From: Anaerolineaceae bacterium UBA700
Lineage (GTDB): Bacteria; Chloroflexota; Anaerolineae; Anaerolineales; Anaerolineaceae
Direction of reading: 5' to 3'
Length of the DNA: 36,715 nt
Assembly: GCA_002298885.1 (NCBI GenBank)
Contig: DBMK01000024.1
Location: 9,925 to 46,639 of the forward strand
Part shown: piece by piece, positions 24,650 through 34,150 of the stretch
Layout of the letters: the number at the start of each line of letters is the position of its first letter
Numbering within the stretch: the stretch's first letter is position 1
Translations under genes and position numbers: made by a program
The notes under the pieces: model-generated
The model's database searches: none
Told to the model about the DNA's origin: nothing
Seen by the model: only the letters and a program-made list of their open reading frames with translations

Positions 24650-25789
24650 ATGCGTGTTTTTCAGGTTATAGAGAGTTCCACCAACACTCACCTCGCTGCC
24701 AACCAGACCTGGCGCCGAAACCTGTACGAGCCATTGGTTGAAATGGGAGTGGACGTGGTATTATTTCCGGCTGAAGAAGGGCGGAAAGCCATGGAAAGTG
24801 GGGGCCTGACCTTACGCGCATCCTTCAGTCAAAAGTTATTAGATGTTTTCCACAGCGAGCATTCCCGGCAACCGTTTGATCTGGTTTTTACTTATTTGAT
24901 GGATGGAATGGTGGAACCGGGAATACTGGATGATATACGCCTCAGTGGAGTGCCTGTCTGTAATTTTTCTTGCAATAACATCCATCAATTTGACCTGGTA
25001 GATGAGCTTTCACCCCATGTCGATTTTTGCCTGCATGCTGAACGAGATGCGCGCGAGAAATTCTTGAAGATAGGCGCTAACCCGTTCTGGTGGCCGATGG
25101 CTTCCAACCCTCGCTATTTCAAGCCCTATCTGCTGGAACGAACGATTCCGGTATCATTTGTCGGTATGAACTATGCCCTGCGCGCCAGGTATATCGATCA
25201 TTTGCTGAGTCATGGGGTAGAGGTCCACGCGTATGGACCCGGTTGGCAGCATGGCACCTCGTCGGCCTGGCGTTCGCAGGCCAAGCGCGCTAAATACCTC
25301 TTGCTGTCCGCCTTATCCGGTTCTACGGAAGCCCAGTATCGAGCATCCGCTAACCTTGCCGATCATGATTTTCGGCGGCTGCTGGCGCAGAAATATCCGT
25401 CAAACGTGCATCCGCCGGTTTCAGATGCTGATCTGGTGTTTCTATACAGCCGCAGTCAGATAAGCCTGGGTTTTCTCGAGGTTTATGAGAGCCACGATGC
25501 CAGTCGCCCGGTGACTCGTCACGTTCATCTGCGTGAATTTGAGGCCCCGATGAGCGGGGCATTATATTGCACGGGTTACTCGGAAGAGTTGGCCTGTTAT
25601 TTCGAGCCGGATAAGGAGGTATTAGTCTATCGCACAGAAGATGAATTGCTCGAAAAAGTGAAATACTATTTAGGCCACCTACAAGAGGCGGATTTGATCC
25701 GAGAGGCTGGACACCGGCGGGCGGTTCAAGACCATACGTATATAAGGCGTTACGAACAACTTTTTGAATTTCTCGGTTTAAAAGTGTGA
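24650..25789 (+). CDS. CgeB-like glycosyltransferase
   Basis: 379 aa. The C-terminal part 'VHLREFEAPMSGALYCTGYSEELACYFEPDKEVLVYRTEDELLEKVKYYL' is characteristic of the CgeB / glycosyl transferases group 1_2 family: an 'R.FE.P..G' helix followed by 'FEPgkE...Y', the nucleotide-sugar binding region. The middle holds 'PVSFVGMNYALRARYIDHLLSHGVEVHAYGPGW', which is also typical. The N-terminal domain ('MRVFQVIESSTNTHL') is less conserved. Start is ATG at 24650; a TTG 15 nt upstream is possible. Other CgeB proteins act in spore coat and surface-glycan glycosylation; the exact sugar is unknown. Confidence 0.8.
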   Translation: MRVFQVIESSTNTHLAANQTWRRNLYEPLVEMGVDVVLFPAEEGRKAMESGGLTLRASFSQKLLDVFHSEHSRQPFDLVFTYLMDGMVEPGILDDIRLSGVPVCNFSCNNIHQFDLVDELSPHVDFCLHAERDAREKFLKIGANPFWWPMASNPRYFKPYLLERTIPVSFVGMNYALRARYIDHLLSHGVEVHAYGPGWQHGTSSAWRSQAKRAKYLLLSALSGSTEAQYRASANLADHDFRRLLAQKYPSNVHPPVSDADLVFLYSRSQISLGFLEVYESHDASRPVTRHVHLREFEAPMSGALYCTGYSEELACYFEPDKEVLVYRTEDELLEKVKYYLGHLQEADLIREAGHRRAVQDHTYIRRYEQLFEFLGLKV

Positions 25790-26742
25790 ACATGCCTGGA
25801 TCACAATCCCCATTATTTTCCGTAGTAATTCCGACATTTAACCGCGCCCAAAAAGTCGTCCGGACAATAGAGTCGGTCCTTGCCCAAACGCTGGCCGATT
25901 TTGAAATCTGGGTCGTCGATGATGGTTCTACAGATCAAACCGCACAGGTACTGAGAGGTTATCTTGATCGAATTCACTACCTGCCGCTTCAAAATTGTGG
26001 CGCTGCCAGCGCTCGCAACGCTGGGATTAAACACGCATCAGGACAGTACATTGGCTTTTTAGATTCGGATGACCTCTGGTATCCTCAAAAGCTGGAATCC
26101 TTCGCTTCTGCGATTCGGTCGCACCCGGAAACCGGCCTGTTTTATTCGCAATGGGAGGTTGTTAATGAGGCGGGCCAAAGATTATGGATAGACCGAAGTC
26201 GCCCCGTGCAGGGCAGCGGTTATATGCAGCTCTTGATGGGTGATTTTCTGGCAGTTTCATCGGTGGTGGTCAAGCGCGACTGCCTGGACGTTGTTGGGGA
26301 ATTCGATCCAATGTTGGTGCCCTGCGAGGATTGGGATCTTTGGCTGCGGATTTCCAAACAATACCCAATCTACCTTGTCCCGGATGTCCTGTTGAAGTTT
26401 GAGTATTCGCCACACGGCAAGCTAACCTCCAATACATTGGCCTGGTTGGAAGCACATGACAGGGTCATTGAAAAAGCATTTTCCCGTGACCCTGATCTAC
26501 CCGGCGATATACGCTTAGCCGTTCAGGCTAATACCGCATTTATCAAAGGCCGAATTTGCCTGGAAGCAAAAGACGATCAGGAAGCAGCGCGTTGGTTTAG
26601 CCAGGCAATTTCTTTAAGTCCATTGCATTTAAAAGCACATCTGTTTCGAATACTTTCATCTATCCCATCAGTCCGCCGTTTATTACCCGGGTCCTTACGG
26701 CGACGTTTGCATTTGCCTCGCAACGGAGGGCTGGATAATTGA
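25786..26742 (+). CDS. Family 2 glycosyltransferase
   Basis: About 316-318 aa GT2. Motifs: 'FSVVIPTFNRAQKVVRTIESVLAQT', 'VVDDGSTDQT', 'LDSDDLWYPQKL' (the metal-binding DSDD) and 'CEDWDLWLRIS' with the ED catalytic base. A helical C-terminal tail ('GRICLEAKDDQEAARWFSQAISLSP') looks like a single TPR-type hairpin, often found at the end of such GTs. Start is GTG at 25786, overlapping the stop of the preceding gene as GTGA, or ATG at 25792. The next gene's TTG overlaps this gene's stop in the same way (TTGA). Confidence 0.9.
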   Translation: MNMPGSQSPLFSVVIPTFNRAQKVVRTIESVLAQTLADFEIWVVDDGSTDQTAQVLRGYLDRIHYLPLQNCGAASARNAGIKHASGQYIGFLDSDDLWYPQKLESFASAIRSHPETGLFYSQWEVVNEAGQRLWIDRSRPVQGSGYMQLLMGDFLAVSSVVVKRDCLDVVGEFDPMLVPCEDWDLWLRISKQYPIYLVPDVLLKFEYSPHGKLTSNTLAWLEAHDRVIEKAFSRDPDLPGDIRLAVQANTAFIKGRICLEAKDDQEAARWFSQAISLSPLHLKAHLFRILSSIPSVRRLLPGSLRRRLHLPRNGGLDN

Positions 26743-28073
26743 CGAATCGCACCCAAGGATTATTAACAGCGTCGATTAAATGGCTGGTGGTGCTTGGCTT
26801 TTTCACTCTGCCCTACACTCATTTAAAGTTAATGCCTGATTTGGGGAATACCCGGCCGGTCAGCGCTGTTTTTTTTGCCCTGGCTTTTGGTCTGGCAATG
26901 GTGGGAGGATTGGTCTCGAACAGGCGCGGTCTTAAAGCATGGCTGCAATGGCCAAAAAGTTGGGATAATTGGCCCATATTAAGGTGGTGGGTATGGCTGA
27001 TTGTCCTGGGCATAATCTCTGCAGCCATAACTCCCTTCTACGGAGTGCCAATCCAGGCAATAATCCGTTTGGTGGGCTATCTTGGCATATTCACAGCACT
27101 GTTCATGGCCGCTTACAGTTTGCCGCGGTTTGGAATTAATAGAATCGCCAATTGGATTTTAATTGGCTATTTACCGGTCCTGGCTTATGCAATCGTGGAG
27201 CTATTGGCGATCCTTGGATCCAGTGGAGCTACGCGGTTTATCCTTTGGTTCCGAATGGAATTCTTAATTCCATTTGCCTGGGGAAACCGCATTTCTTTAC
27301 TGGCTACTGAGCCTTCCTTTGTTGGTTTCCAGATGCTGTTGTTATTGTTATTGCTGCCCTACGTGACAAGAAAATGGCTAAAGTGGTGCGGATGGGCACT
27401 GGTCGCAATCTGCATGGTTTTTACGTTGAGCGGGACAGTTATTGGAATTGCAGCCATTTATTTCGGTCTCTGGTTCTTGTTTTCACTCGGCCGACGCGTT
27501 CTGAGCCGGGTAGCTCTGGTTTTGGTTGGGGCGGGAAGTGTAGTTCTATTCTCAAATTGGCTGATTCCGCAATTCCAGGCCCTAGTAACCAGGGCGGCAA
27601 GTGCACTTTTTTCGATCCAGCGGCTTCAGGATATGAGTATATCTGTACAAATCCGCTTCAATTACATTTTGAATCTGGTTTATGCTCTGGTGGAAACTCG
27701 TGGTATTGGTCTGGGGATAGGACAGTACGGCTATTTTTGGCGTGAGATTTACTTGCGCCATATTAATTACAAACAGTTCGATATTTATGGCGAGGTAAAT
27801 AGAGCGCTGACCACGAATGGTGATTATATGAAGCCATGGTCGGTTATTTTAGGTGTCGGCGTGGATTTAGGGGTGTTGGGCCTGGTATTGTTGATTGGAT
27901 TTTTCTGGCAGGTATACAGGGAACTTGCTGAACCTCGCCACCGGGCGTTGTTCTTTGCCTGCCTGGCTGGACTGGCGGGGGCTTATCCTATCGTCACACC
28001 GCATTTGTGGTTGGCGCTGGCTTTAATGGCTGGAATAGGTTTAGAGCAGAAAAAGCAGAAAGAGGCACAGTGA
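26739..28073 (+). CDS. O-antigen polymerase/ligase-like membrane protein (Wzy/WaaL-type)
   Basis: 444 aa with about 11-12 hydrophobic segments. A longer extracytoplasmic loop around residues 300-370 includes 'GIGLGIGQYGYFWREIY', the place and pattern of the catalytic loop of Wzy and WaaL enzymes ('G.G.G.f...'). The N-terminus 'IKWLVVLGFFTLPYTHLKLMP' matches the opening of this superfamily. It would join repeat units, or attach a finished chain, on the outer face of the membrane. Start is TTG at 26739, overlapping the previous stop by 4 nt. Wzy and WaaL cannot be told apart from sequence alone. Confidence 0.78.
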   Translation: MTNRTQGLLTASIKWLVVLGFFTLPYTHLKLMPDLGNTRPVSAVFFALAFGLAMVGGLVSNRRGLKAWLQWPKSWDNWPILRWWVWLIVLGIISAAITPFYGVPIQAIIRLVGYLGIFTALFMAAYSLPRFGINRIANWILIGYLPVLAYAIVELLAILGSSGATRFILWFRMEFLIPFAWGNRISLLATEPSFVGFQMLLLLLLLPYVTRKWLKWCGWALVAICMVFTLSGTVIGIAAIYFGLWFLFSLGRRVLSRVALVLVGAGSVVLFSNWLIPQFQALVTRAASALFSIQRLQDMSISVQIRFNYILNLVYALVETRGIGLGIGQYGYFWREIYLRHINYKQFDIYGEVNRALTTNGDYMKPWSVILGVGVDLGVLGLVLLIGFFWQVYRELAEPRHRALFFACLAGLAGAYPIVTPHLWLALALMAGIGLEQKKQKEAQ

Positions 28074-29224
28074 TTCGCGTTCTTCACGTCACAGAAGACC
28101 ATTCTGCAGCCAATACCGGCATTACATTCGCTCTGGATGCACTTACGCGCTGCGTGCCGGAAAATATCCAGCCAGCAATTGCCTGTGTGGGTGCAGACAC
28201 AGTGCCGCTACGCCCCGGAGTTGATTTGCATATTTTCCCAACCCATGGGGTAGCCAGCTTGTGGCGGTATTCACCTGGAGCGGCACAAGAACTAGGACGG
28301 GTTATTGCAGGGGTAGACGTGGTGCATCTGCATGGGTTGTGGATGTGGCCACAGTGGTCGGCGGCTCGTCAGGCTGCGCGTTTGCGAAAACCGTTTGTGA
28401 TAACCTCGCATGGGATGCTTCAGCCCTGGATGTGGCAGCGCCAATCCTGGCCGCACCGCCTGAAAAAATATTTGTATTGGAACGCATTCGCCTACCCGGC
28501 CTTTCGCAGAGCGAACGTGATCCATGCACTGACGCCACGGGAAGCCACAATATTGCAGAATTATTTCCCTAATCAGACCATTGAAGTAATACCCCATGGC
28601 ATCGATCTCGAAGCTGCTGACAGGGAGATGGCGGAATTGCCCCTGGATGATGCTGGGGATCCACCCTACTTCTTATTTGTTGGCCGGCTTCACCCGGGTA
28701 AGGGTGTTGATTTACTCATCCGAGCCTTTGCGCGCTTACCGGAGCGTAATTTCTTGCTCAAGATCGCTGGCCCAACCCAGCAACGCGAACGCACCTACGC
28801 CGAGATGGTTCATAAATTGGTCGAAAACCTTGGCCTTGAAGACCGGGTGATTTTCACCGGTGAAGTGAAGGGGCGGGATAAGTGGGCGCTTTACCGCAAT
28901 GCCTGGTCATTTTGCCTGCCTTCTTTCAGCGAGGTGATCGGCCTGGTCAACCTGGAAGCTGCGGCTGCCAGGATCCCTGTGATTACTACTTACGAGACTG
29001 GAATCGTAGATGAATGGAATCGTTGTGGGGGAATTCTGATCCATTCCAATGAGGAAGCGATTTATCAAGCGTTGAGCTTAGCCCAGTCCTGGTCGCAGGG
29101 AGAGCGGCAGGAACGTGGTAAAGCCATGCGAGCCCTGGTTGAGAAGCAGTTTAGCTGGAGGCGAGTAGGGCAGCAGTGGGCTGAAATTTACCAGCGTCTC
29201 GCTGGGAACCTGGCAGAGGTATAA
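28070..29224 (+). CDS. Family 4 glycosyltransferase
   Basis: 384 aa retaining GT-B enzyme. Motifs: 'IRVLHVTEDHSAANTGITFAL', 'VVHLHGLW' and 'FVITSHGMLQPW' in the acceptor half; 'FLFVGRLHPGKGVDLLIRAF' and the EX7E stretch 'EVIGLVNLE' followed by 'AAAARIPVI' in the donor half. The start is GTG at 28070, with AGAGG upstream, overlapping the Wzy-like gene's stop as GTGA; a longer frame from 28007 would run inside the previous gene. The 'SHGMLQPW' pattern is typical of GT4 enzymes near Wzx/Wzy genes. The donor sugar is unknown. Confidence 0.9.
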   Translation: MIRVLHVTEDHSAANTGITFALDALTRCVPENIQPAIACVGADTVPLRPGVDLHIFPTHGVASLWRYSPGAAQELGRVIAGVDVVHLHGLWMWPQWSAARQAARLRKPFVITSHGMLQPWMWQRQSWPHRLKKYLYWNAFAYPAFRRANVIHALTPREATILQNYFPNQTIEVIPHGIDLEAADREMAELPLDDAGDPPYFLFVGRLHPGKGVDLLIRAFARLPERNFLLKIAGPTQQRERTYAEMVHKLVENLGLEDRVIFTGEVKGRDKWALYRNAWSFCLPSFSEVIGLVNLEAAAARIPVITTYETGIVDEWNRCGGILIHSNEEAIYQALSLAQSWSQGERQERGKAMRALVEKQFSWRRVGQQWAEIYQRLAGNLAEV

Positions 29225-29237
29225 AAAGACTCGTTCT

Positions 29238-30473
29238 ATGCGTATCTTGATCCTTGGTATTAATTTCGCTCCGGAGCTTACCGGCATTGGCAAATATTCT
29301 GGAGAAATGGCTGCCTACCTTTCAATGAAAGGTCATCAGGTGCACGTGATTACCGCGCCACCGTACTACCCGCAGTGGCAAATTAAGGCCGGATACTCCA
29401 GCAGGGCTTATACACAAGAAATTTGGCAGGGTGTTAAGGTTTATCGCTGTCCCTTATGGTTGCCGCCGCATTCCACCCATCGATCCCAAATAAATGGATT
29501 TCAGCGGGTGCTGCATCACGTCTCCTTTGCGATTTCCACCCTGCCCACAGCCCTGGCACAAGTTCGATGGCGACCGGACCGAGTGATTGTGATGGCGCCT
29601 TCTGTCCTGATTGCACCCGCGGCGGCCCTGGTGGCACGTCTGGCGCGGGCTAAATCCTGGCTGCATATCCAGGATTTTGAGTTAGACGCAGCCCTGCGTC
29701 TTAAACTGCTTCCTGGGCTGGGAATGTTTTTCCAGGTTGCCCAAAACGCAGAAAGTTCTCTTTACCGTAGTTTTGACTGTGTATCAACCATTTCCAACCG
29801 GATGTTGACCCATCTGTGGCAGAAAGGGGTTTCGCAGAAACGCACGGTCCTGTTTCCTAACTGGGTGGACACCCATCAAATATTCCCGATTCACGGTTAT
29901 AATGACCTGCGCCGCGAGTTGTTGTTAGACGATAACCAGCAGATAATTCTATACTCCGGAAATATGGGCCAAAAGCAGGGCCTGGAAGTGTTAATAGAAA
30001 CAGCTCGCCGGCTGGAAACTGAAAAAAGCTTACTTTTCCTGTTGTGCGGAGAGGGGTCAGCAAAATCTCAGCTTGAGAACCTGGCAAAAGGCCTGCCTAA
30101 CATTCGTTTCATGCCTCTCCAGCCGCCCGAACGATTAAATGAGTTGCTTAACCTGGCCGACATCCATGTATTACCCCAATCAGCTTCTGCAGCGGACCTG
30201 GTGATGCCATCCAAGCTCACCGGAATGTTGGCCAGCGGCCGTCCGGTCATTGTAACTGCCTCGTCGGGGACGGAATTAGCTAATATAATGAATCCATTGG
30301 GATGGGTGCTCCCACCTGAGCGTGCCGATAGCCTGGCCGATGCGATACTGGCGTTGAATTGCCAGCCGGAGCTTAAAGCAGAACTTGGGCAACGCGGCCG
30401 GCGTTTCGTTGAACAAACCTGGGAAAAAGAAATCGTCCTTGAAAGATTTTTGCACTCCTTGCAGGATTTATGA
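29238..30473 (+). CDS. WcaI-like colanic acid type glycosyltransferase
   Basis: 411 aa GT4 member that closely resembles WcaI-type enzymes: 'MRILILGINFAPELTGIGKYSGEMAAYLS', 'VHVITAPPYYPQWQIKAGY' and 'VYRCPLWLPPHST'. The donor half has 'ILYSGNMGQKQGLEVLIETA', 'LLFLLCGEGSAKSQLENLA' and 'DLVMPSKLTGMLASGRPVI', where the usual EX7E is replaced by the WcaI version. Enzymes of this type add a deoxy sugar or fucose in colanic acid and similar exopolysaccharides; the sugar here is not known. The stop overlaps the next gene by 4 nt (ATGA). Confidence 0.88.
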   Translation: MRILILGINFAPELTGIGKYSGEMAAYLSMKGHQVHVITAPPYYPQWQIKAGYSSRAYTQEIWQGVKVYRCPLWLPPHSTHRSQINGFQRVLHHVSFAISTLPTALAQVRWRPDRVIVMAPSVLIAPAAALVARLARAKSWLHIQDFELDAALRLKLLPGLGMFFQVAQNAESSLYRSFDCVSTISNRMLTHLWQKGVSQKRTVLFPNWVDTHQIFPIHGYNDLRRELLLDDNQQIILYSGNMGQKQGLEVLIETARRLETEKSLLFLLCGEGSAKSQLENLAKGLPNIRFMPLQPPERLNELLNLADIHVLPQSASAADLVMPSKLTGMLASGRPVIVTASSGTELANIMNPLGWVLPPERADSLADAILALNCQPELKAELGQRGRRFVEQTWEKEIVLERFLHSLQDL

Positions 30474-31903
30474 CCCATCGAAATGAAACGATAAACAATC
30501 TCTTTCAAGGCCGCCAGATTCTGGTCGTTTTTCTGTTGATTGTTGTCGACCTATGTAGTATTGGGCTGGGCTTTCGATTCGCTGTTGAGATCCGCCGCCT
30601 TATGATCCCCTGGATTGGGGGAAGCATTCCGCCGGATGGGTTTTATCCCCTATTGGCACAAGGCCTGATCATTTTTGTGGTGGTTTATGCATTAAATGGC
30701 CTTTACCCGGGATTTGGTCGCACGGCGGTGGAAGAGACCCAGCAGATTTTTTATTCACTGACGTTGGGTTATGGTGTGCTGGCGCTGGCGATTTATTTCC
30801 AGCAGGCCAGCCTGGATCTGTCACGATGGGCTTTCTTCTTGGGGTGGGTATTTGGCTGCTTATTTAATATGGTATTCCGTTTTGCAGCTCGAAATCGGTT
30901 TTCACTTTTTGGGTGGTGGGGTGTGCCGGTCCTGGTAGTTGGGCCGGTTGAAAAATCCCGCGATGTGGTGCGTAAGCTGCTTAACAGCCGGAGGTTAGGA
31001 CTGCGGCCGGTATTAATTCTGGATGTGGCCTGCCCGGAAGATGTTACCCAGTTATATCAGGTACCTGTAGTGAATTCTGTACCTTCAGTGCAGAAAATTT
31101 TAGATCGGGTGCACATTAAATATGCGGTTTTTGTCGGCCAGGATATCCGGGATCAGATTTTGCGCTGGTTGGGCGAACAATTCTCGAGCGTGTTTGTAGT
31201 ATTGGAATTCTCACCCCTTGGCTCATTATGGGTTAAGACCATGGACCTGGAAGGCCGGTTGACGCTCAAGACTCAATACCACTTGCTCGATCGAAAATCA
31301 ACCATTACGAAACGATTATTTGACCTTATGGTTAGCCTGGGACTGGGGCTGTTTTTCTTACCGATAATGGCCGTCATCTCCGTCCTCATTCGTTTGGATT
31401 CGCCTGGGCCGATTTTTTTCGCCCAGGAAAGAATGGGGCGGGGAGGCAAAGTGTTCCGCTGTTTCAAGTTTCGTACGATGCAGGTGGGGGCAGAAGCTCT
31501 CCTCGAAAATTTGCTTGAAGATGACCCTGCCGTAAATCAGGAATATCAGCGATACCACAAACTTTCGAACGATCCGCGCATCACGCGCGTTGGTCGGCTG
31601 TTGCGTAAATACAGCCTGGATGAGTTGCCGCAATTTTGGAATATTATTACCGGAGATCTCAGCCTGGTTGGCCCAAGGGCATATTTGCCGCGCGAGTGCG
31701 ATGAAATGGGGACATACGCACCTTTGATCATGCGAATATCGCCCGGACTAACCGGTTGGTGGCAGGTGATGGGCCGGCACAGCACCACATTTGATGAACG
31801 CTTACGCCTGGATGAATATTACTTGAGCAATTGGTCTTTATGGTTAGACGTATTTATTATCATCAAAACTGTGTGGATATTATTGAGCGGAAAAGGGGCT
31901 TGA
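30470..31903 (+). CDS. Polyprenyl-phosphate hexose-1-phosphate transferase, WbaP-like
   Basis: 477 aa priming enzyme. The N-terminal half has four to five hydrophobic segments and a cytoplasmic Rossmann-like part ('VPVLVVGPVEKSRDVVRKLL'). The C-terminal 200 residues are the sugar-transferase domain: 'KRLFDLMVSLGLGLFFLP', 'GPIFFAQERMGRGGKVFRCFKFRTM', 'YSLDELPQFWNIITGDLSLVGPR' (Asp-Glu dyad) and 'PGLTGWWQVMGR'. It moves a hexose-1-phosphate from a nucleotide sugar to undecaprenyl phosphate and so starts each repeat unit. The spacing and ending 'NWSLWLDVFIIIKTVWILL' fit WbaP; galactose or glucose cannot be told apart. A second enzyme of the same superfamily is encoded at 34151-35578. Confidence 0.92.
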   Translation: MTHRNETINNLFQGRQILVVFLLIVVDLCSIGLGFRFAVEIRRLMIPWIGGSIPPDGFYPLLAQGLIIFVVVYALNGLYPGFGRTAVEETQQIFYSLTLGYGVLALAIYFQQASLDLSRWAFFLGWVFGCLFNMVFRFAARNRFSLFGWWGVPVLVVGPVEKSRDVVRKLLNSRRLGLRPVLILDVACPEDVTQLYQVPVVNSVPSVQKILDRVHIKYAVFVGQDIRDQILRWLGEQFSSVFVVLEFSPLGSLWVKTMDLEGRLTLKTQYHLLDRKSTITKRLFDLMVSLGLGLFFLPIMAVISVLIRLDSPGPIFFAQERMGRGGKVFRCFKFRTMQVGAEALLENLLEDDPAVNQEYQRYHKLSNDPRITRVGRLLRKYSLDELPQFWNIITGDLSLVGPRAYLPRECDEMGTYAPLIMRISPGLTGWWQVMGRHSTTFDERLRLDEYYLSNWSLWLDVFIIIKTVWILLSGKGA

Positions 31904-31940
31904 GCGAGCAATTATTCGGAAAATCGAAGGGTAAACAGGT

Positions 31941-32591
31941 ATGGCGTCGACAGATGAATTCATTCCACTGGATCATTTCAACCGGATTATAAAATTATGG
32001 TGGTTGGTCTCACTACTCGCTATTATTGGCGGATTAACTGGTTTAATTATTACCCGTATCAAACCCCCACTATACGAGGCGCAAGCTGTCTTCACGGCAA
32101 GCATTGATTTTAATAAGGTTAATTTCATGCATCCGCCGTCTCCTACTCCTGTTCCGTATCAACTCACCCAATATGATGAAGATATATCTCTGGCAGTAGT
32201 CGATTCTTCGCTAAGGGAAGTTGTCCCACAGGTAGTAACGTTTGCACAACAGAACGGGCTTTCAGTGGATGCCGATGGCTTGACGAACATGTCTTCCATT
32301 GAGCGCAAACATGCTTTTTGGGAGCTGCATTTTCGTTACACCGATCCGGTTTTAGTGCAAAAGATTGTAAATTATTGGGCGCAATTGGGATTTTCAAATT
32401 TGCAGGCCAAGCAAAAAGCCGGACAGTTGCCAGCGTACATCTTTGTTGAGCTTACGCAACTGGCAGAAGTACCGAAAAAACCGACCTATTTTCAAACGGA
32501 CTCATTTGTTTTAGCGGGAGGGATGATTGGCCTGGTGATAGGAATTGTGGCGGTTAATTTACCGATCAATAAAAAGGGCAAGGGTCGTTAG
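31941..32591 (+). CDS. Short Wzz-like polysaccharide co-polymerase
   Basis: 216 aa. A first hydrophobic helix (about residues 20-38, 'LWWLVSLLAIIGGLTGLII') follows a short cytoplasmic stretch, and a second (about 188-207, 'FVLAGGMIGLVIGIVAVNL') comes right after 'LAEVPKKPTYFQ', the Pro-rich motif in front of TM2 in Wzz proteins. Between them lies only about 150 residues of extracytoplasmic sequence, less than in classical Wzz, and without the long coiled coil. It probably sets chain length together with the Wzy-like proteins, but a truncated variant with another role is possible. No tyrosine-kinase domain is attached. Confidence 0.72.
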   Translation: MASTDEFIPLDHFNRIIKLWWLVSLLAIIGGLTGLIITRIKPPLYEAQAVFTASIDFNKVNFMHPPSPTPVPYQLTQYDEDISLAVVDSSLREVVPQVVTFAQQNGLSVDADGLTNMSSIERKHAFWELHFRYTDPVLVQKIVNYWAQLGFSNLQAKQKAGQLPAYIFVELTQLAEVPKKPTYFQTDSFVLAGGMIGLVIGIVAVNLPINKKGKGR

Positions 32592-32596
32592 TTAAT

Positions 32597-34129
32597 ATGG
32601 CTTCACGCATTCCATCCTGGTTAAACGCCAACTCCTGGTGGAGATGGATTTTGTTGGGGTTGTGGGGATTGACTCTGATTGGATTGCCACTAACCAGCTT
32701 CCCGCTCATCACAAAACTAACTGGGGCAACAGTGGCACCTTTTTCGGCCATTCCGTTAGCTATCCTGGCAGTGATCTGGCTCATCCCCTTTGTGGTGCGG
32801 GGCGGCAAATTGCCAAAAGAAGTTGCGCCCTTTGTAATTTTTACTTTATTCGTGATCGCGCTTGCAGCCTTTGCTTTTTTCCAGGACGTCGGAACATTCA
32901 GAAATAGATCCCTGTTGGGCCAGACTGTTCGCACATTCATCCCATTTGGAATTGGCCTTACGTTTTTTTTAATTACTTCCGCCTGGCATCTCAATGAATT
33001 GGTCCTGCGAAGAAGCCTACAGTTTATTTACATCGGTGGGGGATTGCTGCTGGTTTTTTCAATGAGCCAGGCAGGGTTCATTTTCCTGCTTCACCGGCCA
33101 TATCCCGACGTATTGAATGAGATCATGGGCGTACTGGTAACGCAATCTTATATGGTGGGAAACCCTCGCCTGGCCGGACTAACCTGGGAACCTTCCTGGT
33201 TTGCCCACCAGTTGAATATGCTCTACCTGCCATTGTGGCTGGCAGCAACCTACCAAAGGACCTCGGTTTTTCCCAAGATCTGGAAAATATCCCTGGAAAA
33301 TGTTTTCCTGATATTGGGTATGGCCGTATTTTTCTTGAGCTCACCGCGTATCGGTGGGGTTGCATTCATGTTGATGTTGTTTTATCTCTTCCTTCGGCTC
33401 AATACAACAGTTTATCGAGTGGTTATCCGCCGCCTATCCGGATTGTGGAGCGCAGTTAAACGTCCGGGCTTATTAAGATTCGGTGTTGGGACGCTGGTGG
33501 TGCTTGCATTTATTGGCATTTACCTTGCATTTAGTGCAGTTATTATAAAGGTTGCCAGTGAGCGCGATTGGAGATTGGGGCTGATTGTAAACTCGCCCCT
33601 GTCACAGGATGAAATCCGCCAGATCAGTGCTTTCGATGAAAACTCGTTATTTTATTTAGGAATCCGTTTTGCTTTCCTGGAGCGCACTGTTTACTGGATG
33701 GATGGATGGCATATTTTTAACGATTTCCCAATTCTTGGGGTTGGGCTGGGAAATGCCGGATTTTATTTCATGTCTCATTTACCAGCCGTTGGGTGGTCAT
33801 CCATTGAAGTGCGGGCTGTAGCATATCTGAATGATTCGCTGCCAAACATAAAGAGTATCTGGTATCGATTGTTGGCCGAAACCGGAATTGTTGGATTCTC
33901 CCTGTTTGTCGGTTGGCTGCTTGTACTTTGGTATTCGACGGGTGCCAGTCTTCGCAGTCAGAATAACACGATTAAGACTGTAGCCTTGGCCGGAAGACTT
34001 GCAATTCTGGCATTTATCATGGAAGGTTTCAGTATCGACACATTTGGATTGCCGTATCTTTTTGTGATCACAGGCCTTGCTGCATCAGCGGGTATGATAT
34101 ACCGGATCCAAAATACAAGCCGTATTTAA
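32597..34129 (+). CDS. Second O-antigen polymerase/ligase-like membrane protein
   Basis: 510 aa with about 11 hydrophobic segments and one large loop near residues 320-420 that contains 'FLERTVYWMDGWHIFNDFPILGVGLGNAGFYF', the 'hP..GvG.gn..f' pattern of Wzy/WaaL proteins. The loop continues into 'IKSIWYRLLAETGIVGFSLFVGWLLVLWY'. It lies 5 nt after the Wzz-like gene, so the two probably act together. Having a second protein of this type alongside the one at 26739 suggests one may act as polymerase and the other as ligase. Which does which is unknown. Confidence 0.78.
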   Translation: MASRIPSWLNANSWWRWILLGLWGLTLIGLPLTSFPLITKLTGATVAPFSAIPLAILAVIWLIPFVVRGGKLPKEVAPFVIFTLFVIALAAFAFFQDVGTFRNRSLLGQTVRTFIPFGIGLTFFLITSAWHLNELVLRRSLQFIYIGGGLLLVFSMSQAGFIFLLHRPYPDVLNEIMGVLVTQSYMVGNPRLAGLTWEPSWFAHQLNMLYLPLWLAATYQRTSVFPKIWKISLENVFLILGMAVFFLSSPRIGGVAFMLMLFYLFLRLNTTVYRVVIRRLSGLWSAVKRPGLLRFGVGTLVVLAFIGIYLAFSAVIIKVASERDWRLGLIVNSPLSQDEIRQISAFDENSLFYLGIRFAFLERTVYWMDGWHIFNDFPILGVGLGNAGFYFMSHLPAVGWSSIEVRAVAYLNDSLPNIKSIWYRLLAETGIVGFSLFVGWLLVLWYSTGASLRSQNNTIKTVALAGRLAILAFIMEGFSIDTFGLPYLFVITGLAASAGMIYRIQNTSRI

Positions 34130-34150
34130 GGTAGAATCGGCATTAGTCTC

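Noticed and set aside
28007..28069. N-terminal extension of the GT4 gene at 28070
   Set aside because: It would lie inside the Wzy-like gene. The GTG at 28070 has a ribosome-binding site and gives the usual GTGA overlap.
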